From Rhodobacteraceae bacterium HLUCCO18 (GTDB lineage: Bacteria > Pseudomonadota > Alphaproteobacteria > Rhodobacterales > Rhodobacteraceae): a stretch of DNA of 64,000 nt. Below are positions 54,049 through 63,397 of this stretch, piece by piece; positions within the stretch are counted from its first letter, which is position 1; each line of letters begins with the position of its first letter. The translations under genes were made by a program, and so were the position numbers. The stretch spans positions 1-64,000 of the forward strand of contig LJSY01000010.1 in the NCBI GenBank assembly GCA_001314805.1. Direction: 5' to 3'. Below the pieces are notes generated by a model that was not told the origin of the DNA, made no database searches, and saw nothing but the letters and a program-made list of their open reading frames with translations.

Positions 54049-54450
54049 TCAAACCGTCGGTATACCTAGCTCGGCGCAGTCGGCCACCGTCACCTCGGCG
54101 TCGATCGTCTGCAACCCTCGCGGGAGCGTCGGCGAGACGGTGTAAACCGCATCCGCGACGCGAACGCTACCCTCAACCTTCACATTTGTGCGCACATGTC
54201 GCGCAAAGCCATAGCCCCGGATCACCGCATATTGCGCCGCCGCGCAACGGCTGTAGGCGATCAGATCGCCCTCCGTGGCCGGGCCTGACATGCGCACGAT
54301 CAGGTTGACGATATCGTCATCGATCAGCCGCGTCTCCACGCCTTCGTGACGCGGCAGGCGCTCCGGCGGCGGGGACATCGCCAGAGGCTGGCAGGCGCCC
54401 AGCAGTAGCGCGGCCGCACCCGCTTTCGCGGCAGCGGCACCAGCCGGCAT
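54049..54450 (-). CDS. Small lipoprotein in the nuo operon
   Basis: A 133-residue exported protein. The N terminus is hydrophobic with a lipobox (AALLLGACQPL, Cys about 20). The rest (HEGVETRLIDDDIVNLIVRMSGPAT and the YAVIRGYGFARHVRT segment) is a compact unknown domain with one later Cys pair. ATG 54450 is preferred; a TTG at 54456 is in frame. Between nuoG (13 bases) and nuoH (9 bases), hence part of the operon. Possibly linked to membrane-arm assembly; that is conjecture. Confidence 0.72.
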   Translation of the reverse strand: MPAGAAAAKAGAAALLLGACQPLAMSPPPERLPRHEGVETRLIDDDIVNLIVRMSGPATEGDLIAYSRCAAAQYAVIRGYGFARHVRTNVKVEGSVRVADAVYTVSPTLPRGLQTIDAEVTVADCAELGIPTV

Positions 54451-54462
54451 CCCCAAGCCCGT

Positions 54463-56487
54463 CTACTCCGCTGCCATCGGCGCCGCGGCGCGCGCCCGGG
54501 CGGCCGCGCTCAGCTCCGCCATCAACGTGCTGGCCCGTGCGATGGGGTTCACGAGGTAGTGGTCGGTGATCGAAGGTGCGAAGTCGGCCTTTCCAAGCGG
54601 CGCGGCGGGCAGCGCCTGCCAATCGTTGACCGGCACCGCGTCGATGGCGCCAAGATGCGGCACGGCCTCGGTGAGCGCACGGCGCAGCTGGCCGATGTTG
54701 TTCCACGGCTGGGTCGCGCCGATCTCGGCGGAAAGCGCGCGCAGGATCGCCCAGTTCTCCCGCGCCTCGCCGGGCGGGAAGCTCGCGCGGAACGCCAGCT
54801 GCGGGCGGCCTTCGGTGTTGACGAAAAGCCCCGCCTCCTCCGGATAGGCGGCCGCCGGCAGGATCACGTCGGCCCGGTGCGCACCACGATCCCCGTGCGA
54901 GCCCTGGTAGATCACGAACGCCCCCGAGGCGATGTCCACCTCGTCCGCGCCCAGATTGTAGATCACGTCCGCGCCATCGACCGCGGCGGCAAGCCCGCCC
55001 TCGGTCACCGCGCCCACATCCATCGCGCCCACGCGCGAGGCGGCGGTGTGCAGGATCAGAAGGCCCGAGGCGGTCTCTTCGGCCAGTTTCATCGCAGCGG
55101 CCAGCACAGCCTCGCCATCGGCCTCGCGGATCGCGCCCTGTCCGACGATCACGATCGATGGCTTCTCGCGGATCGCGTCTGAATGCTCCATGCCGACCAC
55201 CCGCTCCAGCGCGGCGCGGTCGGTGCCGATGTGATCGACATCATAGGTCAGGTCGACAGCCGGTCCGATCACGCCGACGCTTGCGCCCTTCAGCCACGCC
55301 TTGCGGATGCGCGCGTTCAGAACCGGCGCCTCGGCGCGCGGGTTGGCGCCGATCAGCATGATGGCCTTGGCGTCGTCGATCTCCTCGATCGTCGCCGTCC
55401 CCACATAGGCCGACCGGTTGCCCTCGGGCAGCTTGGCGCCATCGGTGCGGCACTCGACCGATCCGCCCTGCCCCTCGATCATCTGTTTGAGCGCGAAGGC
55501 GGCTTCGGTCGGGGCCAGATCGCCCACGAGGCCGGCAAGCTTCTTCGCTCCCTTGATGGCGGTGGCCGTGGCCTTCAACGCCTCACCCCAGCTTGCGGGC
55601 CTGAGCCTGCCGTTTTCGCGGATGTAAGGCTTGTCGAGCCGCTGGCGGCGCAGCCCGTCCCAGACGTAACGCGACCGGTCGGCCAGCCATTCCTCGTTCA
55701 CGCCGTCATTGTTGCGCGGCAGGATGCGCATGACTTCACGGCCCTTCGTGTCCACGCGGATGTTGGAACCCAAGCCGTCCATCACGTCGATCGTCTCGGT
55801 CTTCGTCAGCTCCCACGGCCGCGCGGTGAAGGCGTAGGGCTTGTTCGTCAGCGCGCCCACGGGGCAGAGATCGACGATATTGCCTTGCATCTCCGAGTCC
55901 AGGGTCTGGCCGAGATAGGATGTGATCTCCGCATCCTCGCCGCGGCCGGTCTGCCCCAGCTCGGGCATGCCGGCCACCTCGGTGATGAAGCGCACGCAGC
56001 GCGTGCAGGAGATGCAGCGCGTCATGTGGGTTTCCACCAGCGGGCCGAGATCGAGATCCTCCACGGCGCGCTTGGGCTCCCGGTAGCGCGAGAAGTCCAC
56101 GCCATAGGCCATCGCCTGGTCCTGCAGGTCGCATTCGCCGCCCTGATCGCAGATCGGGCAGTCGAGAGGGTGGTTGATCAGGAGAAACTCCATCACCCCC
56201 TCGCGGGCCTTCTTGACCATGGGGGAGTTCGTCTTGACCACGGGCGGCTGACCTTCGGGGCCGGGGCGCAGGTCGCGCACCTGCATCGCGCAGGAGGCGG
56301 CGGGTTTCGGCGGGCCGCCCACGACCTCGACAAGGCACATGCGGCAGTTGCCCGCGATGGACAGCCGTTCGTGGTAGCAGAAGCGCGGGATCTCGATCCC
56401 CGCCTGTTCGCAGGCCTGGATCAGGGTCATCGCCGGATCGACTTCGATCTCGTTTCCGTCGATCACGATCTTGCGAAGGTCGCTCAT
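54463..56487 (-). CDS. nuoG: NADH-quinone oxidoreductase subunit G
   Basis: A 674-residue iron-sulfur subunit of the peripheral arm, similar in length to mitochondrial NDUFS1 and shorter than E. coli NuoG. Cluster motifs: N1b [15 protein letters not shown] (about 37-51) with the next CAMQ, N5 [19 protein letters not shown] (about 108-126) and N4 [10 protein letters not shown] (about 154). The molybdopterin-like C-terminal domain follows. Preceded by DUF5333-type and membrane genes. Confidence 0.97.
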   Translation of the reverse strand: MSDLRKIVIDGNEIEVDPAMTLIQACEQAGIEIPRFCYHERLSIAGNCRMCLVEVVGGPPKPAASCAMQVRDLRPGPEGQPPVVKTNSPMVKKAREGVMEFLLINHPLDCPICDQGGECDLQDQAMAYGVDFSRYREPKRAVEDLDLGPLVETHMTRCISCTRCVRFITEVAGMPELGQTGRGEDAEITSYLGQTLDSEMQGNIVDLCPVGALTNKPYAFTARPWELTKTETIDVMDGLGSNIRVDTKGREVMRILPRNNDGVNEEWLADRSRYVWDGLRRQRLDKPYIRENGRLRPASWGEALKATATAIKGAKKLAGLVGDLAPTEAAFALKQMIEGQGGSVECRTDGAKLPEGNRSAYVGTATIEEIDDAKAIMLIGANPRAEAPVLNARIRKAWLKGASVGVIGPAVDLTYDVDHIGTDRAALERVVGMEHSDAIREKPSIVIVGQGAIREADGEAVLAAAMKLAEETASGLLILHTAASRVGAMDVGAVTEGGLAAAVDGADVIYNLGADEVDIASGAFVIYQGSHGDRGAHRADVILPAAAYPEEAGLFVNTEGRPQLAFRASFPPGEARENWAILRALSAEIGATQPWNNIGQLRRALTEAVPHLGAIDAVPVNDWQALPAAPLGKADFAPSITDHYLVNPIARASTLMAELSAAARARAAAPMAAE

Positions 56488-56569
56488 GGCTTGCCGGTCC
56501 TCCGGTTGGCCCGCGGGCGCAAGGTCTGGTTCTCAGAGCGCCCGCCGGTTCACGCGTTTGACCCGCCTT

Positions 56570-57004
56570 CTACCCTTCCCTGAGCAGCCTGCCAATCTGC
56601 GTGCCTGCGGTAATTTCGTCGCGCCCCACGCGGCAGGCGCCTTCGACATCCTCAAGCGAGGTCACGCCGCGCTGGGCGAGATACTGCCGGGCGATGGCGA
56701 TCATGCGCGCCTGTTCGGCGTCGTCTTCGACATATTCGGTGACCTCGGCCCGGGAATAGCCCAGCGACATGGCATGGTTGGCCAAGCCCAGAAGGAAGGC
56801 GCCGGCGGCGATGGTGCGCCGCTCGATCGTCGGGCAGGTCAGTTCGATATGCCGCCCGATGGCGATCATCAGCAGGCCGTTATGCACCCGTTCATCGTTG
56901 CGCAGCGTCTCCCACTCATCCGCGCGGGCCGATCCCGCGCTGGTGGCCAGCGCCAGCACCAGCACGAGCACGCAGGCCCATATGGTGGCAATCTCCGGTT
57001 TCAT
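56570..57004 (-). CDS. DUF5333-like exported protein in the nuo operon
   Basis: A 144-residue protein with a signal peptide (MKPEIATIWACVLVLVLALATSAGSA in part) and a helical mature part (HIELTCPTIERRTIAAGAFLLGL, SLGYSRAEVTEYVEDDAEQARM, then VGRDEITAGTQIGRLLREG). This resembles the DUF5333 family of Rhodobacteraceae. The Cys pair (TCPTI, GACRV) may form a disulfide. ATG 57004 defines the signal peptide; 26 codons upstream to 57079 are unlikely. Function unknown, position suggests complex I related. Confidence 0.78.
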   Translation of the reverse strand: MKPEIATIWACVLVLVLALATSAGSARADEWETLRNDERVHNGLLMIAIGRHIELTCPTIERRTIAAGAFLLGLANHAMSLGYSRAEVTEYVEDDAEQARMIAIARQYLAQRGVTSLEDVEGACRVGRDEITAGTQIGRLLREG

Positions 57005-57163
57005 GGCTTCGGTCCTTTCGACTCGCCCGTTTCCTGGCGTCTGCCTCGACCGCGATGTGGGTCCTTGAGGGCTCGTCATTCAATAACACCACGCGTCGTT
57101 CGCGGATTACGGGCGGGATTTCGCGCGCAGCGCCCCATTCGGAGCGTGTTTCAGGTCCGAGGG

Positions 57164-57418
57164 TTACGGCCAGTCACCGCCGAAAAGCGCGACGAACCAG
57201 GCGATCACCACGATGAACAGCACCGACAGGACGCCGTAGAACGCGTTCTCCCGGCCCTCTGACTTGTCCAGCATCAGCGCAACGCCCGCCGCCAGCGTCG
57301 CGCCGGTCGCGAGCCCGAGGATCATGCCGCCCACGCCCCATGCGGCGCCGACGAGCACGCCCAGGAGACTGCACGCAAAATAGATTACGGTGAGCCCGTA
57401 CCAGTAGAACCTGACCAT
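57164..57418 (-). CDS. Small membrane protein in the nuo operon
   Basis: An 84-residue protein with three likely helices (about 5-22, 25-47 and 60-80: LLGVLVGAAWGVGGMILGLA, GVLSVLFIVVIAWFVALFG), joined by a short charged loop (LDKSEGREN). Not placed in a family. The gap to the neighbouring genes (about 159 and 168 bases) is longer than average for the operon, so its translation is less certain than others. No enzyme motif. Confidence 0.65.
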   Translation of the reverse strand: MVRFYWYGLTVIYFACSLLGVLVGAAWGVGGMILGLATGATLAAGVALMLDKSEGRENAFYGVLSVLFIVVIAWFVALFGGDWP

Positions 57419-57586
57419 GAAACTGCCTCATATGCCTCTTGCCGCCTCGGTGCGGCCCGGTTTCGATGGGCCTGCCCGGGCAGTCATTGGCACCGAACGT
57501 ACAGAGTTCACCGCAACGGAGCAACAATCGCCTGGAGGCATGGCGGGATCATGCGGCGAGCCCGCCACAAGCGCGCGTCCGGCCGC

Positions 57587-58042
57587 TCACGCCGCCTGCG
57601 CGGCGAGCCAGACCAGATCGAAGGCTTCGGGTCCCGGTCCACTGGCGGCGTAGGCCTCTACCCGGTCACGCGCTTCGGAGAAATCGGGGATGCGGCCCGC
57701 CTCGACCCACCAAAGCACGTGACCGCGCGGCCTGTCGGGCTCGAACCACTCATGGCCGCGCCGGAAGAAGGCGCCATGAACGGTGCTGTAGACGTAATCC
57801 CTGAAATGCTCCGGCGTTTCCCAGACCGAGAAGGACGCGATCAGGCGGCGATTCCCGGTAAAGAGCGGCCAGCCGATGGCCGAGCCCTTTTCCGCCTCCT
57901 CGCCACTGCGCCAGACGAAACCGGCGCTGCGCTCGGCGATGGCATTCACCTTGGGAATGGCATTCACGAAGGGCGCCACGCGGTCGTCGTCAGGATCGGC
58001 CACCATCGTGGCCCAGTTGAAATGGGCGATATGCCGGGTCAC
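57587..58042 (-). CDS. DUF3291-family protein (second copy)
   Basis: A 151-residue protein of the DUF3291 family, a ferredoxin-like dimeric alpha/beta-barrel (antibiotic biosynthesis monooxygenase-like) fold. Diagnostic: HIAHFNWATMVADPDDDRV at the start, SAGFVWRSGEE, SFSVWETPEHFRDYVYSTVHGAFFRRGHEWFEP in part and VLWWVEAGRIPDFSEA. Its ATG overlaps the stop of the upstream 62-residue ORF by 4 bases. A paralogue lies at 58294. Role in the nuo operon unknown. Confidence 0.85.
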   Translation of the reverse strand: MTRHIAHFNWATMVADPDDDRVAPFVNAIPKVNAIAERSAGFVWRSGEEAEKGSAIGWPLFTGNRRLIASFSVWETPEHFRDYVYSTVHGAFFRRGHEWFEPDRPRGHVLWWVEAGRIPDFSEARDRVEAYAASGPGPEAFDLVWLAAQAA

Positions 58043-58227
58043 GCGGTGCCGCGCCGGCGCGGCAGCAGGGTGCGCAAGCGCGCCACGAGCGCGGGAAAAC
58101 CGCCGATCAGGCCCGGCGGAACCGTGACGTCATCGTCCTGCGACATGGGGACGGCGGGCTTCACCGCCCGCAACTGGTCCTGCACCTCGCGTTCGATGGT
58201 TCTCAGGTCGACATTTCCGTGGCACAT
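58039..58227 (-). CDS. Unknown 62-residue ORF between two DUF3291 genes
   Basis: Encodes a short, charged protein starting MCHGNVDLRTIEREV and ending LRTLLPRRRGTA with a basic tail; no family recognised. It has a good ribosome binding site (GGGAGG ending 7 bases before ATG 58227) and overlaps the downstream DUF3291 gene as ATGA, which supports it being translated and coupled. The function is unknown. Confidence 0.6.
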   Translation of the reverse strand: MCHGNVDLRTIEREVQDQLRAVKPAVPMSQDDDVTVPPGLIGGFPALVARLRTLLPRRRGTA

Positions 58228-58293
58228 GGGGCGCCTCCCGAAGCTTTCCCCAAGTCTGCGACAGCGTCTTTCACCTGTCCAGAAGAAACCCGG

Positions 58294-58749
58294 TCAAAGC
58301 CCGCGGGCATGCTCCCAGTCGAAGGCATGCTCGCTCGCCCCGTTGACCTTCAGATGCTCCAGCCGCTCCAGCGCCTCGCCCAGCGTCGGACGATGCCCCG
58401 GCTCGATCCACCACATCACGAAATGCTGCGCGGCCAGCGCCTCGAACCAGTTGGCCCGACGCTCAAGGAATTGCCGGTGGACGGTGTTCCAGACGAAATG
58501 CTCGAGGTCCGCGAGGCTTTCCCACACGGTGAGATTGGCGACGAATTGCGGATCGTCGCCGATATTGTTCTCGGTGTTGCCGGTGCCGGGCTCGCCCGAG
58601 CCTTCCATCATCCAGACGAAGCCGGGGGACCGCTTGCCGATCCCGTTGACGCGGTCGAGCGCGCCCATGAACTCAGCCACGCGCGGGTCGTCCGTGGGCG
58701 CGACGAGACGGCCGATGTTGAGTTGAGCGAGGTGGCGCTGGGCGCTCAC
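58294..58749 (-). CDS. DUF3291-family protein (first copy)
   Basis: A 151-residue paralogue of the gene at 57587. It shares the order of motifs: [61 protein letters not shown] in part and [17 protein letters not shown]. The GTG 58749 overlaps the nuoF TGA as GTGA. Overlap supports translation with complex I. Homologous to the downstream copy but not very close, so the duplication is not recent. Confidence 0.85.
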   Translation of the reverse strand: MSAQRHLAQLNIGRLVAPTDDPRVAEFMGALDRVNGIGKRSPGFVWMMEGSGEPGTGNTENNIGDDPQFVANLTVWESLADLEHFVWNTVHRQFLERRANWFEALAAQHFVMWWIEPGHRPTLGEALERLEHLKVNGASEHAFDWEHARGL

Positions 58750-60041
58750 TCCGCCGCGATCTCGACCGTGCCGTCGCGCTTCACGCGGATCCGGTCTTCG
58801 ATCTCGTGGCGGAAATGCCGGATCAGGCCCTGGATCGGCCATGCGGCGGCATCGCCAAGCGCGCAGATCGTGTGGCCCTCCACCTGTTTGGTGACGTCGA
58901 GCAGCATGTCGATTTCCTCGACCTGCGCGTCGCCCTTCACCAGCCGGTCCATGACCCGCATCATCCAGCCCGTGCCCTCGCGGCAGGGTGTGCACTGGCC
59001 GCACGATTCATGCTTGTAGAAGGCGCTGAGCCGCCAGATCGCCTTGATGATGTCGGTGGACTGATCCATCACGATCACCGCCGCGGTCCCGAGGCCCGAA
59101 CGCTGTTCCCGCAGCCAGTCGAAATCCATGATCGCGCCCTCGCGCATCATGCTGGCGGGCAGGCAGGGCACCGAGGAGCCGCCCGGGATCACCGCCTTGA
59201 GGTTGTCCCAGCCGCCCCGGATGCCGCCGCAATGACGCTCGATCAGCTCGTCGAAGGGGATGCTCATCTCCTCCTCGACGACGCAGGGATTGTTGACATG
59301 GCCCGAGATCGCGAAAAGCTTGGTGCCCGCGTTGTTGGGCCGGCCAAAGCCCGCGAACCACTCCGCGCCGCGTCGCAGGATCGTCGGCACCACGGCGATC
59401 GACTCGACGTTGTTGACCGTCGTCGGGCAACCGTAGAGCCCCGCGCCCGCCGGGAACGGCGGCTTCATCCGCGGCATGCCCTTCTTGCCCTCGAGGCTTT
59501 CGAGAAGCGCGGTTTCCTCGCCGCAGATATAGGCGCCCGCGCCGTGATGCAGATAGAGGTCGAAATCCCAGTCCGATCCGGCGGCGTTCCGGCCCAGAAG
59601 GCCCGCGTCATACGCCTCGTCGATGGCCGCCTGCAGCGCCTCGCGCTCGCGGATGTATTCGCCGCGGATGTAGATGTAGCAGGCATGCGCGCCCATCGCG
59701 AAGGAGGCGATCAGGCACCCCTCGATCAGCGTGTGGGGGTCGTTGCGCATGATCTCCCGGTCCTTGCAGGTGCCGGGCTCGGATTCATCGGCATTGACCA
59801 CGAGGTAGGACGGGCGGCCATCCGATTCCTTCGGCATGAAGGACCACTTGAGCCCGGTGGGGAAGCCCGCGCCGCCGCGCCCGCGCAGGCCCGAGGCCTT
59901 CATGATCTCGACGATCTTGTCGCGGCCCAGCGCGATCAGGTCCTTCGTGCCGTCCCAGTGTCCACGCGCCCTGGCGCCCGCAAGCGTGCGCTCGTGCATC
60001 CCGTAGATATTGGTGAAGATCCGGTCTTTGTCCTGAAGCAT
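58746..60041 (-). CDS. nuoF: NADH-quinone oxidoreductase subunit F (51-kDa)
   Basis: A 431-residue subunit that binds NADH, FMN and cluster N3. NADH site [17 protein letters not shown] (about 65-81), FMN segment [15 protein letters not shown] and cluster Cys motif [14 protein letters not shown] (about 353-366) plus the later Cys in [16 protein letters not shown] 60041 gives the normal length; the longer frame to 60383 extends into the DUF5337 gene and is rejected. Its TGA overlaps the first DUF3291 gene as GTGA. Confidence 0.97.
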   Translation of the reverse strand: MLQDKDRIFTNIYGMHERTLAGARARGHWDGTKDLIALGRDKIVEIMKASGLRGRGGAGFPTGLKWSFMPKESDGRPSYLVVNADESEPGTCKDREIMRNDPHTLIEGCLIASFAMGAHACYIYIRGEYIREREALQAAIDEAYDAGLLGRNAAGSDWDFDLYLHHGAGAYICGEETALLESLEGKKGMPRMKPPFPAGAGLYGCPTTVNNVESIAVVPTILRRGAEWFAGFGRPNNAGTKLFAISGHVNNPCVVEEEMSIPFDELIERHCGGIRGGWDNLKAVIPGGSSVPCLPASMMREGAIMDFDWLREQRSGLGTAAVIVMDQSTDIIKAIWRLSAFYKHESCGQCTPCREGTGWMMRVMDRLVKGDAQVEEIDMLLDVTKQVEGHTICALGDAAAWPIQGLIRHFRHEIEDRIRVKRDGTVEIAAE

Positions 60042-60088
60042 GGCTATCCTCTTTCGCCCCGGTCCGGCGGGGCCGTTCGACCCGCCGG

Positions 60089-60328
60089 TCAGGACCGGCG
60101 GCGCGCTCTCCAAACCCAATACGTCACCACGAGCGACCAGACCAGTGCGGCAATCGCCGCAAGGTCGAGCAGCAGCGCGTAGCGCGGATCGAGCCCCAGC
60201 TGACCTCCGATATATTGCCCGGCCACCCAGACGACCATGGTCACCGACATCACGATGGCAGCAAGTCGCACCTGCCGGGTCAGGCGCAGCTCTTCTGCGG
60301 TGGGCTTGCGGTCTGGGCGTCTGGCCAT
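60089..60328 (-). CDS. DUF5337-like small membrane protein
   Basis: A 79-residue protein with a charged N terminus and two helices (about 23-42 and 50-70: [21 protein letters not shown] in part; [23 protein letters not shown] in part). It resembles DUF5337, a family found next to nuo genes in Rhodobacteraceae. It sits 47 bases before nuoF. No catalytic motif; possibly an assembly factor or supernumerary subunit. Confidence 0.75.
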   Translation of the reverse strand: MARRPDRKPTAEELRLTRQVRLAAIVMSVTMVVWVAGQYIGGQLGLDPRYALLLDLAAIAALVWSLVVTYWVWRARRRS

Positions 60329-60427
60329 GGGCGGGATCCGATGAAGTCCTCCGCCTGCCTAGCGCGGAGGGCGGGCGCGGCACAATCCCGCGCCGCGCCC
60401 GATTTGCGCGGTCGGGCCATCCGCCGC

Positions 60428-61030
60428 TCAGGCGAGACGCGCCCTCGCCTGGTCCACCACCTTGTAGCGGGCGCAGATCATCTTGAACCCGGCCTGCTGG
60501 TCGTTGAGCCAGTCGATCCCGTCCTCGTCCAGCGTCGCGAGCTGATCGAAATGGAAGATGCCGAACTCGTTGAGCGCCGTGGCCAGCTTTTCCCCAACCC
60601 CGGTCAGCACTGTCAGGTCATCGGCCTTGCCGCCGCGCGGCGCGTCAAGAAGATGCGGGCTGGGACCCGGCGTTTCGGGCTCTGGTGCCGGGGCGGGCTC
60701 GGCCTCTGCCTTGACCGGCTTGGCGGACGCGGCCTTTTTCGGCTCAGGCGCAGGACGCTTGGCAATCTCCTCGGCCGCGCCGGGCGTGGCGGGGGCCCTG
60801 CGCAAGGCGGGCTTCTTTTTCGGCTTCGGCAGCGAGACGACCCCGGTGCCATCCTCGTTTGCAACGCCTGCGCGGCCCATGGCCTGCCAGAACCCTGCGG
60901 GCGCGGTCAGGCCCATCTTCCAGGCCTGTATCGTGGCCGTACCCGCGAAGGCGGTGTTATAGGCCCATAGTTGTAACATGGAGGCCTGCGCGGCCTTGCC
61001 GCGCAGCCAGAAGTCGTCGGCGAGTTTCAT
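60428..61030 (-). CDS. Soluble helix-hairpin-helix protein in the nuo operon (COG3743-like)
   Basis: A 200-residue protein in three parts: an N-terminal helix pair ([27 protein letters not shown] in part), a Pro/Ala/Lys/Glu-rich linker (about 68-132), and a C-terminal helix-hairpin-helix domain ([35 protein letters not shown] in part) homologous to the ends of NuoE and of the preceding gene. This domain is like COG3743. ATG 61030 is preferred over 61036. The linker length and sequence are variable in such proteins. Function unknown. Confidence 0.8.
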   Translation of the reverse strand: MKLADDFWLRGKAAQASMLQLWAYNTAFAGTATIQAWKMGLTAPAGFWQAMGRAGVANEDGTGVVSLPKPKKKPALRRAPATPGAAEEIAKRPAPEPKKAASAKPVKAEAEPAPAPEPETPGPSPHLLDAPRGGKADDLTVLTGVGEKLATALNEFGIFHFDQLATLDEDGIDWLNDQQAGFKMICARYKVVDQARARLA

Positions 61031-61072
61031 ACCCATCGCTCCTCAGAGTCGTGTCACACAACCTCCCGAGGA

Positions 61073-61747
61073 TCAGTATACATCACCTTTATCGACTTTC
61101 TTTGAAAAATCCGTCTCGCCGCCCGAGGCCAGAATACGCGCCTGTTCGACCCAGTTGTCCCGGCTGACCCGGCCCTTGAAGCCCTCGAGATTCTGATCGA
61201 CCCAGGCCACCTCGTGGGCGGTCCAGTTCGCGATCTGGTCGAAATGATAGAAGCCGAGGCTGTTGCAGAGTTTTTCGAGCTTGGGCCCCACGCCCTTGAT
61301 CTTCTTGAGATCGTCGGCAACGCCTTCGCGCGGCCCTTCGAGCGCCTCGGGACGCATGCCTTCGCCCGGATCGGCCACCGCCGGCGCCGGTTCGGACTTG
61401 GCTTCGGCGGGCTTTTCTTCGGCTTTCGGCTTGGCTTCGGCCTTGGGCGCGGGCGCGGGCTCAGCGGTCGCCACGGGCTTGTTCGAGCGGAGCGGCGCTG
61501 TCGCGGGCACGGTCGGCGCGGCATCCGCATGGGCCATCTTGCCTGGCTCGACCGGTCCGGGCATCGGCCTGAGGAACATCACCGACAGGAGCGAGCCCAG
61601 AACGAAGAAGATCACGGCGGCCGCGAAGAGCGCCTGCAAGAGCGTCCAGTCGCCCGCGATCATCAGTGCGGCCATGGCAAGAAATCCCGTGGCCGAGGCG
61701 ACGCCCCAGACGATCAGAAGATTGATGAGACCCGATGGCGAATTCAT
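61073..61747 (-). CDS. Membrane-anchored helix-hairpin-helix protein in the nuo operon
   Basis: A 224-residue protein with two membrane helices (about 7-30 and 36-60), a long low-complexity Ala/Pro/Lys/Glu linker (about 75-130, PAPKAEAKPKAEEKPAEAK), and a C-terminal domain [50 protein letters not shown] in part. The domain is a close relative of the C-terminal domains of NuoE and the soluble protein at 60428. It may tether the peripheral arm to the membrane during assembly. Inference only. Confidence 0.82.
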   Translation of the reverse strand: MNSPSGLINLLIVWGVASATGFLAMAALMIAGDWTLLQALFAAAVIFFVLGSLLSVMFLRPMPGPVEPGKMAHADAAPTVPATAPLRSNKPVATAEPAPAPKAEAKPKAEEKPAEAKSEPAPAVADPGEGMRPEALEGPREGVADDLKKIKGVGPKLEKLCNSLGFYHFDQIANWTAHEVAWVDQNLEGFKGRVSRDNWVEQARILASGGETDFSKKVDKGDVY

Positions 61748-61816
61748 GAAGGCTCCTCCCGCTTTCGCTTGTGTTGCCCAAGTTGTAACCGCCGGATTTC
61801 CGTTTGTCTTGTCCCT

Positions 61817-62068
61817 TTAAGGCGAATTGTCGCGGTTCGTCTCCCGCTTTGCGGCATCTTCGAGAACAGAGTCCAGATCCGTGGCGAAAAGCAGCTGGCC
61901 GAGCCAGCCGGAAACGACGGTCGTCCCAAGCCCCGCGATGGCGCCCGCTGCCACCCAGAGGCCCAGAAACCCCACGGCGACCAGCGCCACCGTCAAACCC
62001 AGTATTGCGGCGATCGTCCATGTCGTCGTTATCGCCGCGAAGCGTCGTACCGTCATTGCCCTTGCCAT
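61817..62068 (-). CDS. Small membrane protein between nuoE and the HHH genes
   Basis: An 83-residue protein with two close hydrophobic segments (TWTIAAILGLTVALVAVGFLG and LWVAAGAIAGLGTTVVSGWLG in part) and a charged C-terminal tail (LEDAAKRETNRDNSP). No family assigned. ATG 62068 is preceded by AAGGGGACG; other in-frame ATGs are at 62083 and 62056. It follows nuoE after 111 bases and precedes the membrane-anchored HHH gene by 69 bases. Likely part of the operon. Confidence 0.65.
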   Translation of the reverse strand: MARAMTVRRFAAITTTWTIAAILGLTVALVAVGFLGLWVAAGAIAGLGTTVVSGWLGQLLFATDLDSVLEDAAKRETNRDNSP

Positions 62069-62179
62069 GCGCGTCCCCTTCATACGCCCCGTGTCAGGGG
62101 CAGGAGCTAGGGGCGCACGGGTCCAGGTCGAGACCGCCGGGCTGCGACACATGTGTCAGGACGGAGGGCCCGCCCGGGA

Positions 62180-63301
62180 TCAGTCTTCGGCGGCGAGAGC
62201 GGCGGCCTGCGCGATCCAGCTGTCACGATCGATCCGGCCCTTGAACTTGAGCCGCGCATCGACCCAGGCGACCTCGGCGGGCGTCCATGCGGCGATCTGG
62301 TCGAAATGGTAGAATCCCATCTCGTTCAGCAGCCCCTCGAGCTTCGGCCCCACCCCTGCGATCCGCTTCAGGTCGTCGGCGGCCTGCCCGGCGCGAGGCG
62401 CGTCGAGACGCTCGGGCTCGATCTCATCAACAGCAGCATCGCCCTCGGCCGCGCGGGCCGGTGCGAAGGTTTCGGGATGGCCCTTGCCTTTCACCGGCGC
62501 CTCGCGCTTGTCGATCCCGGTCTCGTCGATGGGCGCGCCCGCGGCCAGCACCAGCTCCCTGGGGGCCGGCTCCACATCGACCCCGCCGCCCGACTGCTTG
62601 CCCCACGGCGCGAGCAGCGGCACCTCCGTCCCGTCGATCCGCTTGATCGTGTCGCCGATATCCGTCGCGAGCCGCGCCGAGACGTTCAGCGGGTCGCGCC
62701 CGGCCTCGTGATCGGTGAGCGATGTCAGGCCGCCCGCCGGTTCGGAGGCATAGCGCCCGTTCTGCGGGCCCGGCGTCGGAACACGGCCAGCGGCCATCTC
62801 GTCGAGGAGCCAGCCCAGTTTCTCCGCCGTCAGGTCCTCGTAGTAATCCTTGCCGATCTGCGCCATGGGCGCGTTCGCGCAAGCGCCGAGGCATTCGACC
62901 TCTTCCCACGAAAACTTGCCATCCGCGCTCAACTGATGCGGGCGCTTGGCGATCTTGTCCTTGCAGACCGCCACAAGGTCCTCCGCCCCGCAGATCATGC
63001 ACGACGTGGTGCCGCAGATCTGGATATGGGCGACCGAGCCCACGGGGGCGAGCTGGAACATGAAGTAAAAGGTCGCCACCTCAAGCCCGCGGATATGGGC
63101 CATGCCAAGCATGTCGCAGACATGTTCGATCGCGGGACGGGTCAGCCAGCCTTCCTGCTCCTGCGCGCGCCACAAAAGCGGAATGATCGCGGAGGCCTGC
63201 CGCCCCTCGGGATACTTGGTGATCTGCGCCTCCGCCCACGCACGGTTGGCGGGCGTGAAGGCGAAACTCTCGGGTTGCTCGGGGTGGAGGCGGCGGAGCA
63301 T
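62180..63301 (-). CDS. nuoE: NADH-quinone oxidoreductase subunit E with C-terminal HHH extension
   Basis: A 373-residue protein, twice the usual NuoE length. Residues about 1-180 are the 24-kDa thioredoxin-like subunit with the 2Fe-2S cluster N1a: [12 protein letters not shown] (about 96-107) and CLGACANAP (about 139-147). After a low-complexity, Asp/Glu/Pro-rich linker (about 185-310), residues 312-365 form a helix-hairpin-helix domain ([42 protein letters not shown] in part) homologous to those in the two genes downstream. NuoE extensions of this type occur in Rhodobacteraceae. ATG 63301. Confidence 0.94.
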   Translation of the reverse strand: MLRRLHPEQPESFAFTPANRAWAEAQITKYPEGRQASAIIPLLWRAQEQEGWLTRPAIEHVCDMLGMAHIRGLEVATFYFMFQLAPVGSVAHIQICGTTSCMICGAEDLVAVCKDKIAKRPHQLSADGKFSWEEVECLGACANAPMAQIGKDYYEDLTAEKLGWLLDEMAAGRVPTPGPQNGRYASEPAGGLTSLTDHEAGRDPLNVSARLATDIGDTIKRIDGTEVPLLAPWGKQSGGGVDVEPAPRELVLAAGAPIDETGIDKREAPVKGKGHPETFAPARAAEGDAAVDEIEPERLDAPRAGQAADDLKRIAGVGPKLEGLLNEMGFYHFDQIAAWTPAEVAWVDARLKFKGRIDRDSWIAQAAALAAED

Positions 63302-63350
63302 CGGTCGGTCCTCAATCTTGCGTGCCGGGGCGCAGGCCTTGCCTGCGGGA

Positions 63351-63386
63351 GCCTCCGGCGGGAGTTTTCTTGCCAGGATGAAAGGG
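63351..63386 (+). repeat. Dispersed intergenic repeat, copy B
   Basis: GCCTCCGGCGGGAG, TTTTCTTGCC and AGGATGAAAGGG, within the 96-base nuoD-nuoE gap. Closely matches copy A at 25017 with a few indels. In read direction of the operon it is on the opposite strand. Confidence 0.7.
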
Positions 63387-63397
63387 AGCGGGCGCGC

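Noticed and set aside
60042..60383. N-terminal extension of NuoF
   Set aside because: The frame stays open but encodes an Arg/Gly/Ala-rich sequence overlapping the DUF5337 gene in another frame; ATG 60041 yields the normal NuoF length.
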